From Gemmatimonadota bacterium (GTDB lineage: Bacteria; Gemmatimonadota; Gemmatimonadetes; Longimicrobiales; Gaopeijiaceae), in contig SKKN01000010.1 in assembly GCA_007121455.1 (NCBI GenBank), positions 25,262 through 89,261 on the forward strand: DNA of 64,000 nt, in the 5' to 3' direction. Of this stretch, positions 40,884 to 49,429 are shown in pieces (position 1 is the first letter of the stretch; each line of letters begins with the position of its first letter). The position numbers and the translations under genes were made by a program. The notes below the pieces were generated by a model. It saw only the letters and a program-made list of their open reading frames with translations, ran no database searches and was not told the origin of the DNA.

Positions 40884-42328
40884 CGGCCTTCACCGGGTTG
40901 GACCTGACCGTCCTCGTCCTCTACCTGGGCGGCGTGACCCTCTGGGGAGCGTGGCTCGGGAGGCATCAGCGGACCGGCACCGACTACTTCCTCGGGAACC
41001 GAGAGCTTCCATGGGGGGCCGTCCTCCTCTCCGTCGTCGCCACCGAGACGAGCACCCTCACCTTCCTCTCCATCCCGGGCGTGTCCTACTTCGGCACCCT
41101 GGCATTTCTCCAGCTCACGCTGGGGTATCTGGCCGGGCGGATCGTCGTGGCGAGCCTCCTCCTGCCGTCGTACTACCGCGGGGAGCTGAACACCGCGTAC
41201 GCGCTGCTGGAGACGCGCTTCGGAACGGGGACGCGGCGGTTCGCCTCGGGGATCTTCATGATCACCCGTCTGCTCGCGGATTCCGTCCGCCTCTTCGCGA
41301 CCGCGATCCCGCTCGCGCTCATCACCGGGTGGCCGTACTCGCTCTCGATCGGGATCATCGGCGTGCTCACCCTCGTCTACACGTACTTCGGGGGGATCCG
41401 GGCGGTGGTCTGGGTGGACGTGCTCCAGATGGCGCTCTACCTGCTCGGGGCGGTCGTCGCCTTCGCCGTGCTCCAGACGCTCGTGACCGGAGGCTGGGGC
41501 GGGATCCTCGGGAGCGCCGCGGCGGAAGGGAAGCTCGCCTGGCTCGACTTCTCCGCAGACCCGGCGGTGCCCTACACGTTCTGGGCCGGGCTGCTCGGCG
41601 GAGGGTTCCTTTCCATGGCCTCCCACGGAACGGATCAGCTCATCGTCCAGCGGCTCCTGACCTGCAAGGACCTCCGCTCGAGCCAGAAGGCGCTGATCGG
41701 GAGCGGGCTCGCCGTCATCGTCCAGTTCGCGCTCTTCCTGCTCGTCGGGATCGGCCTCTGGGCCTTCTACGAGGGACACGCGTTCGAGCGCCCGGATGAG
41801 ATCTTCGCCCTCTTCATCATCGAGGAGCTGCCCGCGGGAGTCACGGGGCTTCTGATCGCGGGGGTCTTCGCAGCCGCGATGTCTTCCCTCTCCTCGTCGA
41901 TCAACTCCCTCGCGTCCGCGACGGCCTACGATTTCTGGGCGCCCCTCAGGGGAAAGTCGGCCGATGACGGGGGCACGCTCCGAGCGGGCCGCCTCTTCAC
42001 CCTCGTCTGGGCCGGGCTGCTCATCGGAGTGGCGATCCTGTACATTCCGATGAGCGAGGATGCCGCGGCCGTGGAGGTGGCGCTCACGATCGCGTCGCTC
42101 GTCTATGGAGGGCTCCTGGGCGCGTTCTTCCTCGGCGTTCTGGTCCCCAGGGTGGACCAGCGGAGCGTGATCTTCGGAATGCTCGCCGGGATCGCCACGG
42201 TGACCTCGATCTGGCTCTTCATCCCCCACCTCGTGGGGTGGCCATGGTTCGTGTTGATCGGGTTCGTCGTGACCTTCCTGGTGGGAACCGTGTTCGGAAG
42301 GAATCGGAGTGAGGTGGCTTCTCGATGA
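40880..42328 (+). CDS. Second sodium:solute symporter (SSS family)
   Basis: A 482-residue membrane carrier with about 13 helices. It starts TAFTGLDLTVLVLYLGGVTLWG and has the SSS segments TDYFLGNRELPWGAVLLSVVATE, YTYFGGIRAVVWVDVLQM and AAMSSLSSSINSLASATAYDF. It is close in type to sodium/sugar (SGLT-like) carriers. ATG 40880 overlaps the previous stop and its own stop overlaps the kinase ATG, so carrier and kinase are made together. Uptake of GlcNAc or MurNAc followed by phosphorylation is the natural inference; the sequence does not prove the substrate. Confidence 0.9.
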   Translation: MTAFTGLDLTVLVLYLGGVTLWGAWLGRHQRTGTDYFLGNRELPWGAVLLSVVATETSTLTFLSIPGVSYFGTLAFLQLTLGYLAGRIVVASLLLPSYYRGELNTAYALLETRFGTGTRRFASGIFMITRLLADSVRLFATAIPLALITGWPYSLSIGIIGVLTLVYTYFGGIRAVVWVDVLQMALYLLGAVVAFAVLQTLVTGGWGGILGSAAAEGKLAWLDFSADPAVPYTFWAGLLGGGFLSMASHGTDQLIVQRLLTCKDLRSSQKALIGSGLAVIVQFALFLLVGIGLWAFYEGHAFERPDEIFALFIIEELPAGVTGLLIAGVFAAAMSSLSSSINSLASATAYDFWAPLRGKSADDGGTLRAGRLFTLVWAGLLIGVAILYIPMSEDAAAVEVALTIASLVYGGLLGAFFLGVLVPRVDQRSVIFGMLAGIATVTSIWLFIPHLVGWPWFVLIGFVVTFLVGTVFGRNRSEVASR

Positions 42329-43299
42329 AGCAAAGTGCGAAGAGACCCCGGGGGCCCATCTTCGTGGGGGTGGATGGGGGCGCGACCTGGATCCGGGTCT
42401 TTCTCGTCGACCGTCTCGGTGCGGAGCTGGCCGCGGTGCAGGGGCCGACCGGGGCCACGGGCGTGCGGCCCGCTTCGTCCCACCGCCCGGCCGCCGATGC
42501 GGTCGCCACCCGGATCGAAGAGCTCGTACGCCGTGCAGCCAATCAGGGCGGGTGCGCCGACGCCCTGCCGGCCCGGGGGCTCCTGGCGGGGTTCTCCGGA
42601 GCCGGAAGCCCAGAGTACCGATCGGCGCTGCACGAGGCATTGTGCGGCACCGACCTCGCGGCGGAGGTCCGGGTGACGACGGACATCAACGTCGCGTACA
42701 TGGACGCGTTCGCCACGCAGCCCGGCATGCTCCTCATCTCGGGTACGGGCTCGATCCTCGTGGCCCGGAACGAGGCGGGCTCCGAGCTCAGGGTCGGAGG
42801 TTGGGGTCCGCTCCTCGGGGACGAGGGGAGCGGCTACTGGATCGGGATGGCGGCGATCCGCGCGGTGATGAAGGCCCTGGACGGCCGCGGTCCCACGACG
42901 GGGCTCGGGGAGGATCTGGTCCAGGCGGCCGGGGTGGCGGGCCCGCGGGGCCTTCCCGCGTGGTGCGAGGCCAGCGCCCGGTGGCAGATCTCCGCGCTCG
43001 CACCCCGGGTCCTCGAGCAGGCCGAGGACGGGGACGAGGTCGCGGACGAGATCCGGCGTGCGGCGCTTCGCGCCCTGCTCGAGCACCTGGAGGCAGGCAG
43101 AACCCACCTCGAAATGACGAGCCCGGCATTCCAGCGTACCCCGGCGGTCGCCCTCGCCGGGGGGCTTCTGGAGCCCGGAGGAGGTCTTCGCGCGGATCTC
43201 GAGGAGGCGCTTCCTCGCCTCGGGCTCCTTCTTCGCCCCGGCCAGGTTCGTCCGGAACGGGGAGCGGCGGCGAAGGCCCTCGAGCTATTCGGAGCGTAG
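42325..43299 (+). CDS. BadF/NAGK-family amino-sugar kinase (GlcNAc or MurNAc kinase type)
   Basis: A 324-residue ASKHA-fold kinase. Phosphate 1 is FVGVDGGATWIRVFLVD. ISGTGSILVARN and GGWGPLLGDEGSGYWIG are typical of N-acetylglucosamine kinases and the MurK kinases, and GGLLEPGGGL lies near the end. The expected product is a 6-phosphorylated (or, for MurK-type enzymes, possibly also other) N-acetylated amino sugar in the cytosol. It is translationally coupled to the second symporter. No murQ (MurNAc-6-P etherase), nagA or nagB gene lies in the window, so the next steps are elsewhere. The 3' end overlaps convergent pncB by 15 bases. Confidence 0.85.
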   Translation: MKQSAKRPRGPIFVGVDGGATWIRVFLVDRLGAELAAVQGPTGATGVRPASSHRPAADAVATRIEELVRRAANQGGCADALPARGLLAGFSGAGSPEYRSALHEALCGTDLAAEVRVTTDINVAYMDAFATQPGMLLISGTGSILVARNEAGSELRVGGWGPLLGDEGSGYWIGMAAIRAVMKALDGRGPTTGLGEDLVQAAGVAGPRGLPAWCEASARWQISALAPRVLEQAEDGDEVADEIRRAALRALLEHLEAGRTHLEMTSPAFQRTPAVALAGGLLEPGGGLRADLEEALPRLGLLLRPGQVRPERGAAAKALELFGA

Positions 43300-44685
43300 G
43301 ACCTCCTCCCGTTCCGCCCGGCGAGCCACCGAGGCCTGCTCCTCCTCGAGGGCTCGCGAGATCTGCACGGGAAAGGGGCTCGAAGCGGGATCGATCCCCT
43401 GGATCTCCTCGGGCAACCGGTCCAGCTCCTCGCGGGCACGCCGCCGCAGGGCATCGAGCTCCTCCCTCCCGGCGGGAAGCCGTGATCCGCGCTCCATCAC
43501 TTTCCGGAGGAGGGGGCGCCCCGGCGCAACCTCTCCTTCCCGGACAAGGTGATCCCGGACCGCCCTTCCCGCGCCGTCGTCCGCGTCTTCCCGGAAGACC
43601 TGCTTCCGCCCCGGCAGGATCCCCTTTCCCGAGGAGAGCTTCAGCCGGCCCCGTCCCCCATAGTCGCAGAGCTTGAACGCGAGGTCCGCCGAGGGAGCAT
43701 CGGCGGAGATGCCCATCGAGGTGCCGACGCCGAAGCCGTCGAGCGGCGCACCCTCCTCCAGGAGCCGCCGGATCTCGTACTCGTCGAGCCCGCCGCTGGC
43801 GAAGATGCCGATCTCCCCGAGCCCGGCAGCGTCGAGAATCGCCCGGCTCTCCCGCGCGAGCGCCTCCAGGTCCCCCGAGTCGAGGCGGACGCCCCGGATC
43901 CGGCAGGCATCCCCGAGCTCACGGGCGAGGCGTGCGACCTTTCGGACGCCGCTTGCCGTGTCGTAGGTGTCCACGAGGAGGGTCGCCTCCGGATAGAGCT
44001 CCACGAAGCGCCGGAACGCTTCCTCCTCCGAGTCGTGCGCCTGGATGTAGCTGTGGGCCATCGTGCCCGCGATCGGCACTCCGTAGACTTGTCCGGCGAG
44101 GACGTTCGAGGTGGCGTCGACCCCTGCGATGTGGAAGGCGCGCGCTGCCTTCAGCCCCGCGTCGAGCCCGTGCATCCGCCGCAGGCCGAAGTCCACGATC
44201 CGCCGGCCCCGCGCCGCCTCGACCACGCGGGCGGCTTTCGAGGCGAGGACCGTCTGGAGGTGGATCTGGTTCATGAGCACGGTCTCCGCGAGCTGGCCCT
44301 CTGCGATCGGGGCCTCCACCTCGAGGATCGGCTCGTATGGAAAAAGGGGAGTGCCTTCCGGCACGGCGTACACGTCCCCGGTGAACCGGAAGGCGCGAAG
44401 CCACTCGACGAACCCCTCCTCGAACTCGTCGCGGGAGGCGATGAAGTCGAGGGCAGCCTCGTCGAAGCGGAGGTTCTCGAGGCAGCGGAGCGCGTCGTCC
44501 AGCCCGCACGCGAGCAGGTGATTCCGCCCCGTCGGAAGCCGCCTGAAGTGGAGGGAGAAGACGGCGTCCTCCCCGAACCCCTCCTTCCAGTAGGCCTGCA
44601 CCATCGTGAGTTGGTAGAGGTCGGTGAGCAGGGCCACATTGTGCGGGCCAACCCAGGGGGGCGGGCGCTCCCTCTCACCGGTCAT
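43285..44685 (-). CDS. pncB: Nicotinate phosphoribosyltransferase
   Basis: Makes nicotinate mononucleotide from nicotinate and PRPP in NAD salvage; 466 residues, type II-like length. Conserved segments: ALLTDLYQLTMVQAYW at the N terminus, FRRLPTGRNHLLACGLDDAL, VDFGLRRMHGLDAGLKAARA, IAGTMAHSYIQAHDSEEEAF, GVRLDSGDLEALARE and DGFGVGTSMGISADAP. The start ATG lies one base after the dapD stop, so pncB is probably the last gene of the lysC-dapB-dapA-dapD operon. That link between NAD salvage and lysine synthesis is unusual but may simply be convenience. Confidence 0.94.
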   Translation of the reverse strand: MTGERERPPPWVGPHNVALLTDLYQLTMVQAYWKEGFGEDAVFSLHFRRLPTGRNHLLACGLDDALRCLENLRFDEAALDFIASRDEFEEGFVEWLRAFRFTGDVYAVPEGTPLFPYEPILEVEAPIAEGQLAETVLMNQIHLQTVLASKAARVVEAARGRRIVDFGLRRMHGLDAGLKAARAFHIAGVDATSNVLAGQVYGVPIAGTMAHSYIQAHDSEEEAFRRFVELYPEATLLVDTYDTASGVRKVARLARELGDACRIRGVRLDSGDLEALARESRAILDAAGLGEIGIFASGGLDEYEIRRLLEEGAPLDGFGVGTSMGISADAPSADLAFKLCDYGGRGRLKLSSGKGILPGRKQVFREDADDGAGRAVRDHLVREGEVAPGRPLLRKVMERGSRLPAGREELDALRRRAREELDRLPEEIQGIDPASSPFPVQISRALEEEQASVARRAEREEVLRSE

Positions 44686-44686
44686 C

Positions 44687-45574
44687 TCAGCGGAGCACTT
44701 CCTCGAGGGCCGTCGCCGCGTCCGTCTTCTCGTCCCGGTATTTGACGATCACCGGCGCGTAGAGCTGAAGGCCTCGCTCCCGTGCGAAGTCGCCCTGTGC
44801 GGGACGCGTGCCCGGGACGACCACCGCGCCTTCCGGAACCGCCATCGGCCGTCCGGGCTCGCTCCGGTAGACCTCGCCTCGCACCAGATCGAAGAGGGGG
44901 GTCGCCGCGGTGAGCACCACCCCCGGGGCGATTACGGCCCTCCGCCCCACCAGAATGCCCTCGAACACGCCGGTATTCCCTCCGATCATCGCGTCGTCTT
45001 CGACGATGACAGGACGGAGGCCCACGGGCTCGAGGACGCCGCCGATCTGCGCGCCGGCACTCAGGTGCACCCGCGCTCCGATCTGCGCGCAGGAGCCCAC
45101 GAGGGCGTGGGAGTCGACCATCGTCTTCTCTCCGACCCACGCTCCCACGTTGATGTACGCGGGGGGCATGATGACCACGCCGGGGGCGAGGTAGGCGCCG
45201 GCCCGCACCGAGGAGCCTCCCGGCACGATCCGGACGTTCTCCTCCACGCCCCGCGTCTCACGGAGGGGGAGGGTGTCCCGGTCGAAGAACCGGAGGGGTC
45301 CCGCCGACTCCATCTCCGCCGTCTCTCCGACCCGAAACGCGAGCAGGATGCCCTTCTTCACCCACTCGACCGGATGCCAGCCGTCCTCCTTCTTCTCCGC
45401 GGAGCGCACGGCTCCTCGGTCGAGTGCGGCCAGGAGCTCGGCGACGACGCCACGGGCGGCCGCCGGGTCCTCCGGCGGGTTCTCGCCGCTCCACTTCAGG
45501 ATCTTCTCCCGGAGGGCGTCCACGTCGATCCTGTCCGTACCCACTGCATTCGAGCTCGCTTCAGGCATCCGCAT
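44687..45574 (-). CDS. dapD: 2,3,4,5-tetrahydropyridine-2,6-dicarboxylate N-succinyltransferase
   Basis: Left-handed beta-helix acyltransferase of 295 residues in the succinylase branch of diaminopimelate/lysine synthesis. Hexapeptide-repeat character is clear from VRAGAYLAPGVVIMPPAYINVGAWVGEKTMVDSHALV split over several turns, and GSCAQIGARVHLSAGAQIGGVLEP is the DapD-specific stretch. The start overlaps the dapA stop by 14 bases; an inner ATG at 45568 would shorten it by two residues. The matching succinyl-diaminopimelate transaminase and desuccinylase are not in the window. Confidence 0.94.
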   Translation of the reverse strand: MRMPEASSNAVGTDRIDVDALREKILKWSGENPPEDPAAARGVVAELLAALDRGAVRSAEKKEDGWHPVEWVKKGILLAFRVGETAEMESAGPLRFFDRDTLPLRETRGVEENVRIVPGGSSVRAGAYLAPGVVIMPPAYINVGAWVGEKTMVDSHALVGSCAQIGARVHLSAGAQIGGVLEPVGLRPVIVEDDAMIGGNTGVFEGILVGRRAVIAPGVVLTAATPLFDLVRGEVYRSEPGRPMAVPEGAVVVPGTRPAQGDFARERGLQLYAPVIVKYRDEKTDAATALEEVLR

Positions 45575-46475
45575 CTCCTTCCATGAGGCCGGCGTCCACC
45601 ATGGCTCGCCGGAGGATCTCTCTGCTCTCGGGCTTGAGGGGGACCAGGGGGAGCCGGGTCTGCGCTCCCATCCGCCCCATCATCTCGAGCGCGGTCTTCG
45701 CCGGGACGGGGTTCGACTCGATGAAGTTCGCGCGCATGAGGGGGAGGAGGCGCTCGTGGATCTTGCGGGCGGCCGTGAAGTCGCCGGCGAGGGCATGCCC
45801 CACGAGGTCCGCCATGAGCCTCGGGGCCTCGTTGCCGACGACCGAGACGACGCCGTCCCCTCCGAGCGCCATCACGGGGAGCGCGAAGGAGTCGTCGCCG
45901 GCGAGGACGAGGAAGCCCTCGGGCCGGTCCCGGAGGACGGTCTGGATCTGGTCGATGTCCCCGCAGGCCTCCTTCACCCCGATCACCGGTTCCATCCGCG
46001 CCAGCCGAAAGACGGTCTCGGGGAGGAGGTTCACCGCCGTCCGTCCGGGCACGTTGTAGAGGACCACCGGAAGCCCTCCGCCCGCCTCCACCACCTCCGT
46101 GAAGTGGCGGTAGAGGCCTTCCTGCGAGGGTTTGTTGTAGGCGGGCGTGGCGCAGAGGAGGCCGTCCGCGCCCGCCGCGGCCGCTCCTCGTGCGAGCTCC
46201 TGCGCCGTCTTCGTCCAGTTCGATCCGGCCCCGGCAAAGACAGGCACCCGCCCGTTCGCCGCCTCCACGCACTCCTCGACGACCCGGACCTGTTCGGCCG
46301 GATCGAGCGTCACTCCCTCCCCCGTCGTGCCACACGGCATCAGCACGTCGACCCCGTTCTCCACGAGCCAGCGCGCGTGCTTCCGAAGCCCCGGGAAATC
46401 GACCTCTCCCTCCGGCGTCATCGGGGTCACCACGGCGACGGAGAGCCCTCGCACCGTCGTTCCATCAGGTCTCAT
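45561..46475 (-). CDS. dapA: 4-hydroxy-tetrahydrodipicolinate synthase
   Basis: Condenses pyruvate with aspartate semialdehyde at the lysine branch point; TIM barrel of 304 residues. The substrate loop MPCGTTGEGVTL, the catalytic Tyr in VVLYNVPGRT and the Schiff-base Lys in VIGVKEACGD are all present, and PAYNKPSQEGLYRHF is DapA-typical. This is the true DapA, in contrast to the paralogue at 53419. Start ATG 46475 overlaps the dapB stop by four bases; the open frame extends upstream but only as a shadow of dapB. Confidence 0.95.
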   Translation of the reverse strand: MRPDGTTVRGLSVAVVTPMTPEGEVDFPGLRKHARWLVENGVDVLMPCGTTGEGVTLDPAEQVRVVEECVEAANGRVPVFAGAGSNWTKTAQELARGAAAAGADGLLCATPAYNKPSQEGLYRHFTEVVEAGGGLPVVLYNVPGRTAVNLLPETVFRLARMEPVIGVKEACGDIDQIQTVLRDRPEGFLVLAGDDSFALPVMALGGDGVVSVVGNEAPRLMADLVGHALAGDFTAARKIHERLLPLMRANFIESNPVPAKTALEMMGRMGAQTRLPLVPLKPESREILRRAMVDAGLMEGDADA

Positions 46476-47233
46476 GTGCCTCTCCTCGTTCCGGTCCAGT
46501 CCGCCAGGAAGTCCGCCATCGAGAACACTCCTCTTCGTCCACGGATCCATTCCGCGCCGAGCACGGCCCCGCCAGCGAAGCCTTTCCGGCCCCGTGCTTC
46601 GTGACGGAGCTCGATCCGGTCGTGCGGGCCGTCGAAGCCCACCGTGTGGGTCCCGGCGATCTCTCCCGCTCGGACGACGGAGACCTGGAGGACCTCCGGG
46701 TCCACGGCCCCCTCGGGGGGCAGGTCTCGACTCCAGGACGCCTTGGACCGCAGGTTTTCGACGAGGAGGTCCGCCATCTTCCACGCCGTACCGCTGGGAT
46801 GATCCACCTTGTGGCGGTGGTGGGCCTCGACGAGGTGGGGGTCGAAGTCGTCGAACGAGTCCATGAGGCGGGCCGCCTCCTCGACGAGCCGGAAGAAGAG
46901 GTTCACGCCAATCGAGAAGTTGGGAGCGTGGAGGAGCCCCGTGCCTGCCTCCGCCACCGCCGCCTCCACGCGCCCGCGCTCCTCCTCCCACCCCGTCGTG
47001 CCGACGACGAGGTCGATGCCCAGGGCGGCGGCCGCACGCACATTGTCGACCACGGCTCCGGGGACGGAGAAGTCGATCGCGACGTCCGCCCCCTCGAGCG
47101 CCTCGGGCGTGATGCCCCGCCCCTCCCGGTTCTCCTCGGCGGTGAGGCGGAGGACGATGTCGTGCCCGCGCCCCCCCGCCGCCGCCTCGACCGCCCGACC
47201 CATTCTCCCGTACCCGAAGAGGGCGATGTTCAT
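46472..47233 (-). CDS. dapB: 4-hydroxy-tetrahydrodipicolinate reductase
   Basis: NAD(P)H-dependent reductase that acts after DapA; 253 residues. Nucleotide-binding loop: NIALFGYGRMGRAVE (GxGxMG). Middle: AIDFSVPGAVVDNV and VVGTTGWEEE. Substrate/catalytic part: EAHHRHKVDHPSGTAWKMA with the catalytic His pair and Lys. The ATG overlaps the lysC stop, so lysC, dapB and dapA are coupled. Confidence 0.96.
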   Translation of the reverse strand: MNIALFGYGRMGRAVEAAAGGRGHDIVLRLTAEENREGRGITPEALEGADVAIDFSVPGAVVDNVRAAAALGIDLVVGTTGWEEERGRVEAAVAEAGTGLLHAPNFSIGVNLFFRLVEEAARLMDSFDDFDPHLVEAHHRHKVDHPSGTAWKMADLLVENLRSKASWSRDLPPEGAVDPEVLQVSVVRAGEIAGTHTVGFDGPHDRIELRHEARGRKGFAGGAVLGAEWIRGRRGVFSMADFLADWTGTRRGT

Positions 47234-48636
47234 CCGTCTCCTCCCTTCTCGATGAGCTCTCGATGTACGCGCCGGACCACCTCGTGCGCCTTCTCCTCGT
47301 CGACGAGGAAGCTGAGGCTCACGTCCGACGCCTGCGAGATGAGGTGTACCGCGTGCTCCCCCAGGGCCGTGAAGACGGCGCCGGCGTTTCCGGGGCGCCC
47401 GAGGAGACCTCGTCCCACTACCGTGACGGTAGCGAGTTCCCGGCGGATCGTCACCTCGGCGAAGCGCTCCAGCTCCTCCTGCATGCCCGTGAGGTCCTCG
47501 GCGCGGTCGATCGTGAATGCGGTGGAGGTGTGGGAGGTCGCCACCAGGTCGACGGGCACGGCGTGGCCGGCGAGGACGCCGAAGACTCGCGCCAGGAAGC
47601 CGTGCGCCATGAAGAGGGGCCGGGAGCGGACCGTGATCAGGGCCACCCCTCCCCGGTGCACGACGGCGGCCACGGCGGGACCCTCCCGTCGGTCCGCCCG
47701 GATCAGCGTCCCCTCGCCCTCGGGGCGGAACGAGCTCCGGATCCTGAGCGACACGTGGCGGGCTGCCGCATGCTTCGCGGCGGCGGGGTGGATGACCCGC
47801 GCTCCGAAGTATGCGAGCTCCACGGCCTCTTCGAAGCCGAGCTCCGGGAGGAGGCGCGCGTGCGGGACGATCCGCGGGTCGCCGCTCCGGATCCCCTCGA
47901 CGTCCGTCCAGATCGTGACCTCCGGGGCTCCGAGCGCGGCGCCGATGATCGCCGCGGTGAAGTCGGACCCTCCGCGGCCGAGTGTCGTGGTCCGGCCCTC
48001 CGCGGTCGCGCCGATGTAGCCCTGGATCACGGGCACGACCCCGCGCTCTACGAGAGGGCGGAGCGCGGCCCGGGCGAGCCGGTACGTTTCCTCGTCCCTC
48101 GGGATCGCCCGCGCTCCCTGCACCTCGGTCCGGACCACGTCGCGAGCATCGACGACTTCGGCCGCGGCCCCGCGGCTCCGGAGTGCCGTTGCGAAGAGGC
48201 GGACCGAGAGGTCCTCACCGGCGGCGGCCACGAGGTCCGCGTCCTCATCGGTCCCCGCTCCCGCCGCCGCGCGCTCGAGGCTCGCCCGGATCCGTTCGAC
48301 GACCTCCCGGAGCCCAGAGCTCTCCGGGTCCACCGGGGCGGGATCCCCCTCCAGGGGGCCTCCGTTCGCACGGGCGCCCGAAAGCTCCCGGGCCAGCCCG
48401 AGGTGGAGCGCCTCGAGCTCGACGAGCCCCGCCTGCCACTCGGCCCTGCTCCCTTCGCGAGCCATCCGCCAAAGCCCTTCCAGCCGGTCCGTCGTCCCCG
48501 CCACCGCGGAGACGACCACGACCCCCGGACCGGGCCCCTCGAGGACGAGCCCGGTCGCATGCCGGATGCGCTCCGTATCCGCGACGGACGTCCCGCCGAA
48601 CTTGTGGATGCGAATGTCCGTCACGTCGTCGGTCAA
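47230..48636 (-). CDS. lysC: Aspartate kinase
   Basis: First enzyme of the aspartate family pathway, phosphorylating aspartate; about 468 residues. The kinase part begins IHKFGGTSVADTERI and includes TLGRGGSDFTAAIIG and WTDVEGIRSGDPRIVP. Two C-terminal ACT domains for feedback control follow (ALITVRSRPLFMAHGFLARVF; TVTVVGRGLLGRPGNAGAVF). The frame is open to 48807, but conservation starts only at residue 8 of the model given. I prefer TTG 48636, preceded by AAGGGG; a GTG at 48624 is also possible. It leads a lysC-dapB-dapA-dapD-pncB operon. Confidence 0.92.
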   Translation of the reverse strand: MTDDVTDIRIHKFGGTSVADTERIRHATGLVLEGPGPGVVVVSAVAGTTDRLEGLWRMAREGSRAEWQAGLVELEALHLGLARELSGARANGGPLEGDPAPVDPESSGLREVVERIRASLERAAAGAGTDEDADLVAAAGEDLSVRLFATALRSRGAAAEVVDARDVVRTEVQGARAIPRDEETYRLARAALRPLVERGVVPVIQGYIGATAEGRTTTLGRGGSDFTAAIIGAALGAPEVTIWTDVEGIRSGDPRIVPHARLLPELGFEEAVELAYFGARVIHPAAAKHAAARHVSLRIRSSFRPEGEGTLIRADRREGPAVAAVVHRGGVALITVRSRPLFMAHGFLARVFGVLAGHAVPVDLVATSHTSTAFTIDRAEDLTGMQEELERFAEVTIRRELATVTVVGRGLLGRPGNAGAVFTALGEHAVHLISQASDVSLSFLVDEEKAHEVVRRVHRELIEKGGDG

Positions 48637-48705
48637 ATTGACAGCCCCTTGGCCCGCAAGCCCTTGCTCCGCGGCACTTCTGGCAGTTTCGAGGTGCTCT
48701 CGATC

Positions 48706-48720
48706 TGGCACGGAGTCTGC
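48706..48720 (+). promoter_or_regulatory. Possible sigma54 (-24/-12) site before hsp20
   Basis: TGGCACGGAGTCTGC matches the sigma54 pattern TGGCACG-N4-TTGC with one mismatch, with the invariant GG and GC at the correct spacing. It would start transcription about 105 bases before hsp20. Chance occurrence is possible in GC-rich DNA. Confidence 0.3.
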
Positions 48721-48836
48721 GTCAAGAACAGGACGGAATGCACGGTCGGTCCCCCTCGGCCTCGGCGGGTCCGACCGGGACTCCGGAAGGAGACGTACGA
48801 ACCTCATCGATGACCCTCAACGATCGGAGGTGTAGC

Positions 48837-49313
48837 ATGGCTGTGACACGGTATCGCAATAGGGATGCCATCGGGAACCCCTGGCAGGAGCTCGACGAGC
48901 TGACGAACCGGCTCGGGCGGGTCTTCAACGATCGGCTGCTGAGGACCGGGGACGCCGGGACGAGCGGAACCTGGCTCCCTCCCATGAACGTCGAGGAGAC
49001 CCGGGACGAGATCATCCTGACGGCAGAGCTCCCCGGCATGTCGCACGAGAACGTGGAGCTCGAGGTCGAGAACAACATCCTCACGATCAGCGGTGAGAAG
49101 GAGATCATCCGGCAGGAGGGGGAGGAGGAGCGGCGCTACCACCTCTGGGAGAGGCGGCATGGACGCTTCGAGCGGTCCTTCACCCTCCCGCGCTCGGCCA
49201 ACGTCGAGGAGATCTCGGCCAACTTCAGGAACGGAATCCTCGAAGTGCACATGCCGAAGGTGCCCGAGGCGAAGGGCCGGAAGGTCCAGATCAGGGCCGA
49301 GACCGAGGCCTGA
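48837..49313 (+). CDS. Small heat shock protein (Hsp20/alpha-crystallin)
   Basis: A 158-residue ATP-independent holdase chaperone. The alpha-crystallin domain runs from about residue 42 (WLPPMNVEETRDEIILTAELPGM) to 145, with the signature GRFERSFTLPRSANVEEISA and NGILEVHMPK. A short N-terminal arm and Lys/Glu tail flank it. The start ATG 48837 follows GGAGGT with good spacing. It is divergent from lysC with a 200-base shared spacer, and a strong terminator follows. No CIRCE-type inverted repeat was seen in the spacer. Confidence 0.94.
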   Translation: MAVTRYRNRDAIGNPWQELDELTNRLGRVFNDRLLRTGDAGTSGTWLPPMNVEETRDEIILTAELPGMSHENVELEVENNILTISGEKEIIRQEGEEERRYHLWERRHGRFERSFTLPRSANVEEISANFRNGILEVHMPKVPEAKGRKVQIRAETEA

Positions 49314-49383
49314 CCCGAGCTCCGGCTCCCGTCGGTCCGGAGCGGCGACCCGCTCCGCGGCACGGCCGGCGGTGAAGGGGCGG

Positions 49384-49418
49384 AGCCCCCCGGCGGAGGA
49401 GTCGCCGGGGGGCTTTTT
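49384..49418. terminator. Strong bidirectional-looking terminator between hsp20 and suhB
   Basis: A perfect 12-bp stem, AGCCCCCCGGCG (49384-49395) with CGCCGGGGGGCT (49403-49414), then a run of five T. It lies between two convergent genes and could serve both; the T run favours the plus direction (hsp20). Confidence 0.8.
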
Positions 49419-49429
49419 CCGTGGACGAT

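Noticed and set aside
48638..48666. TTGACA at 48638 as a plus-strand -35 box for hsp20
   Set aside because: No acceptable -10 box at 16 to 18 bases, and it lies over the lysC start codon.
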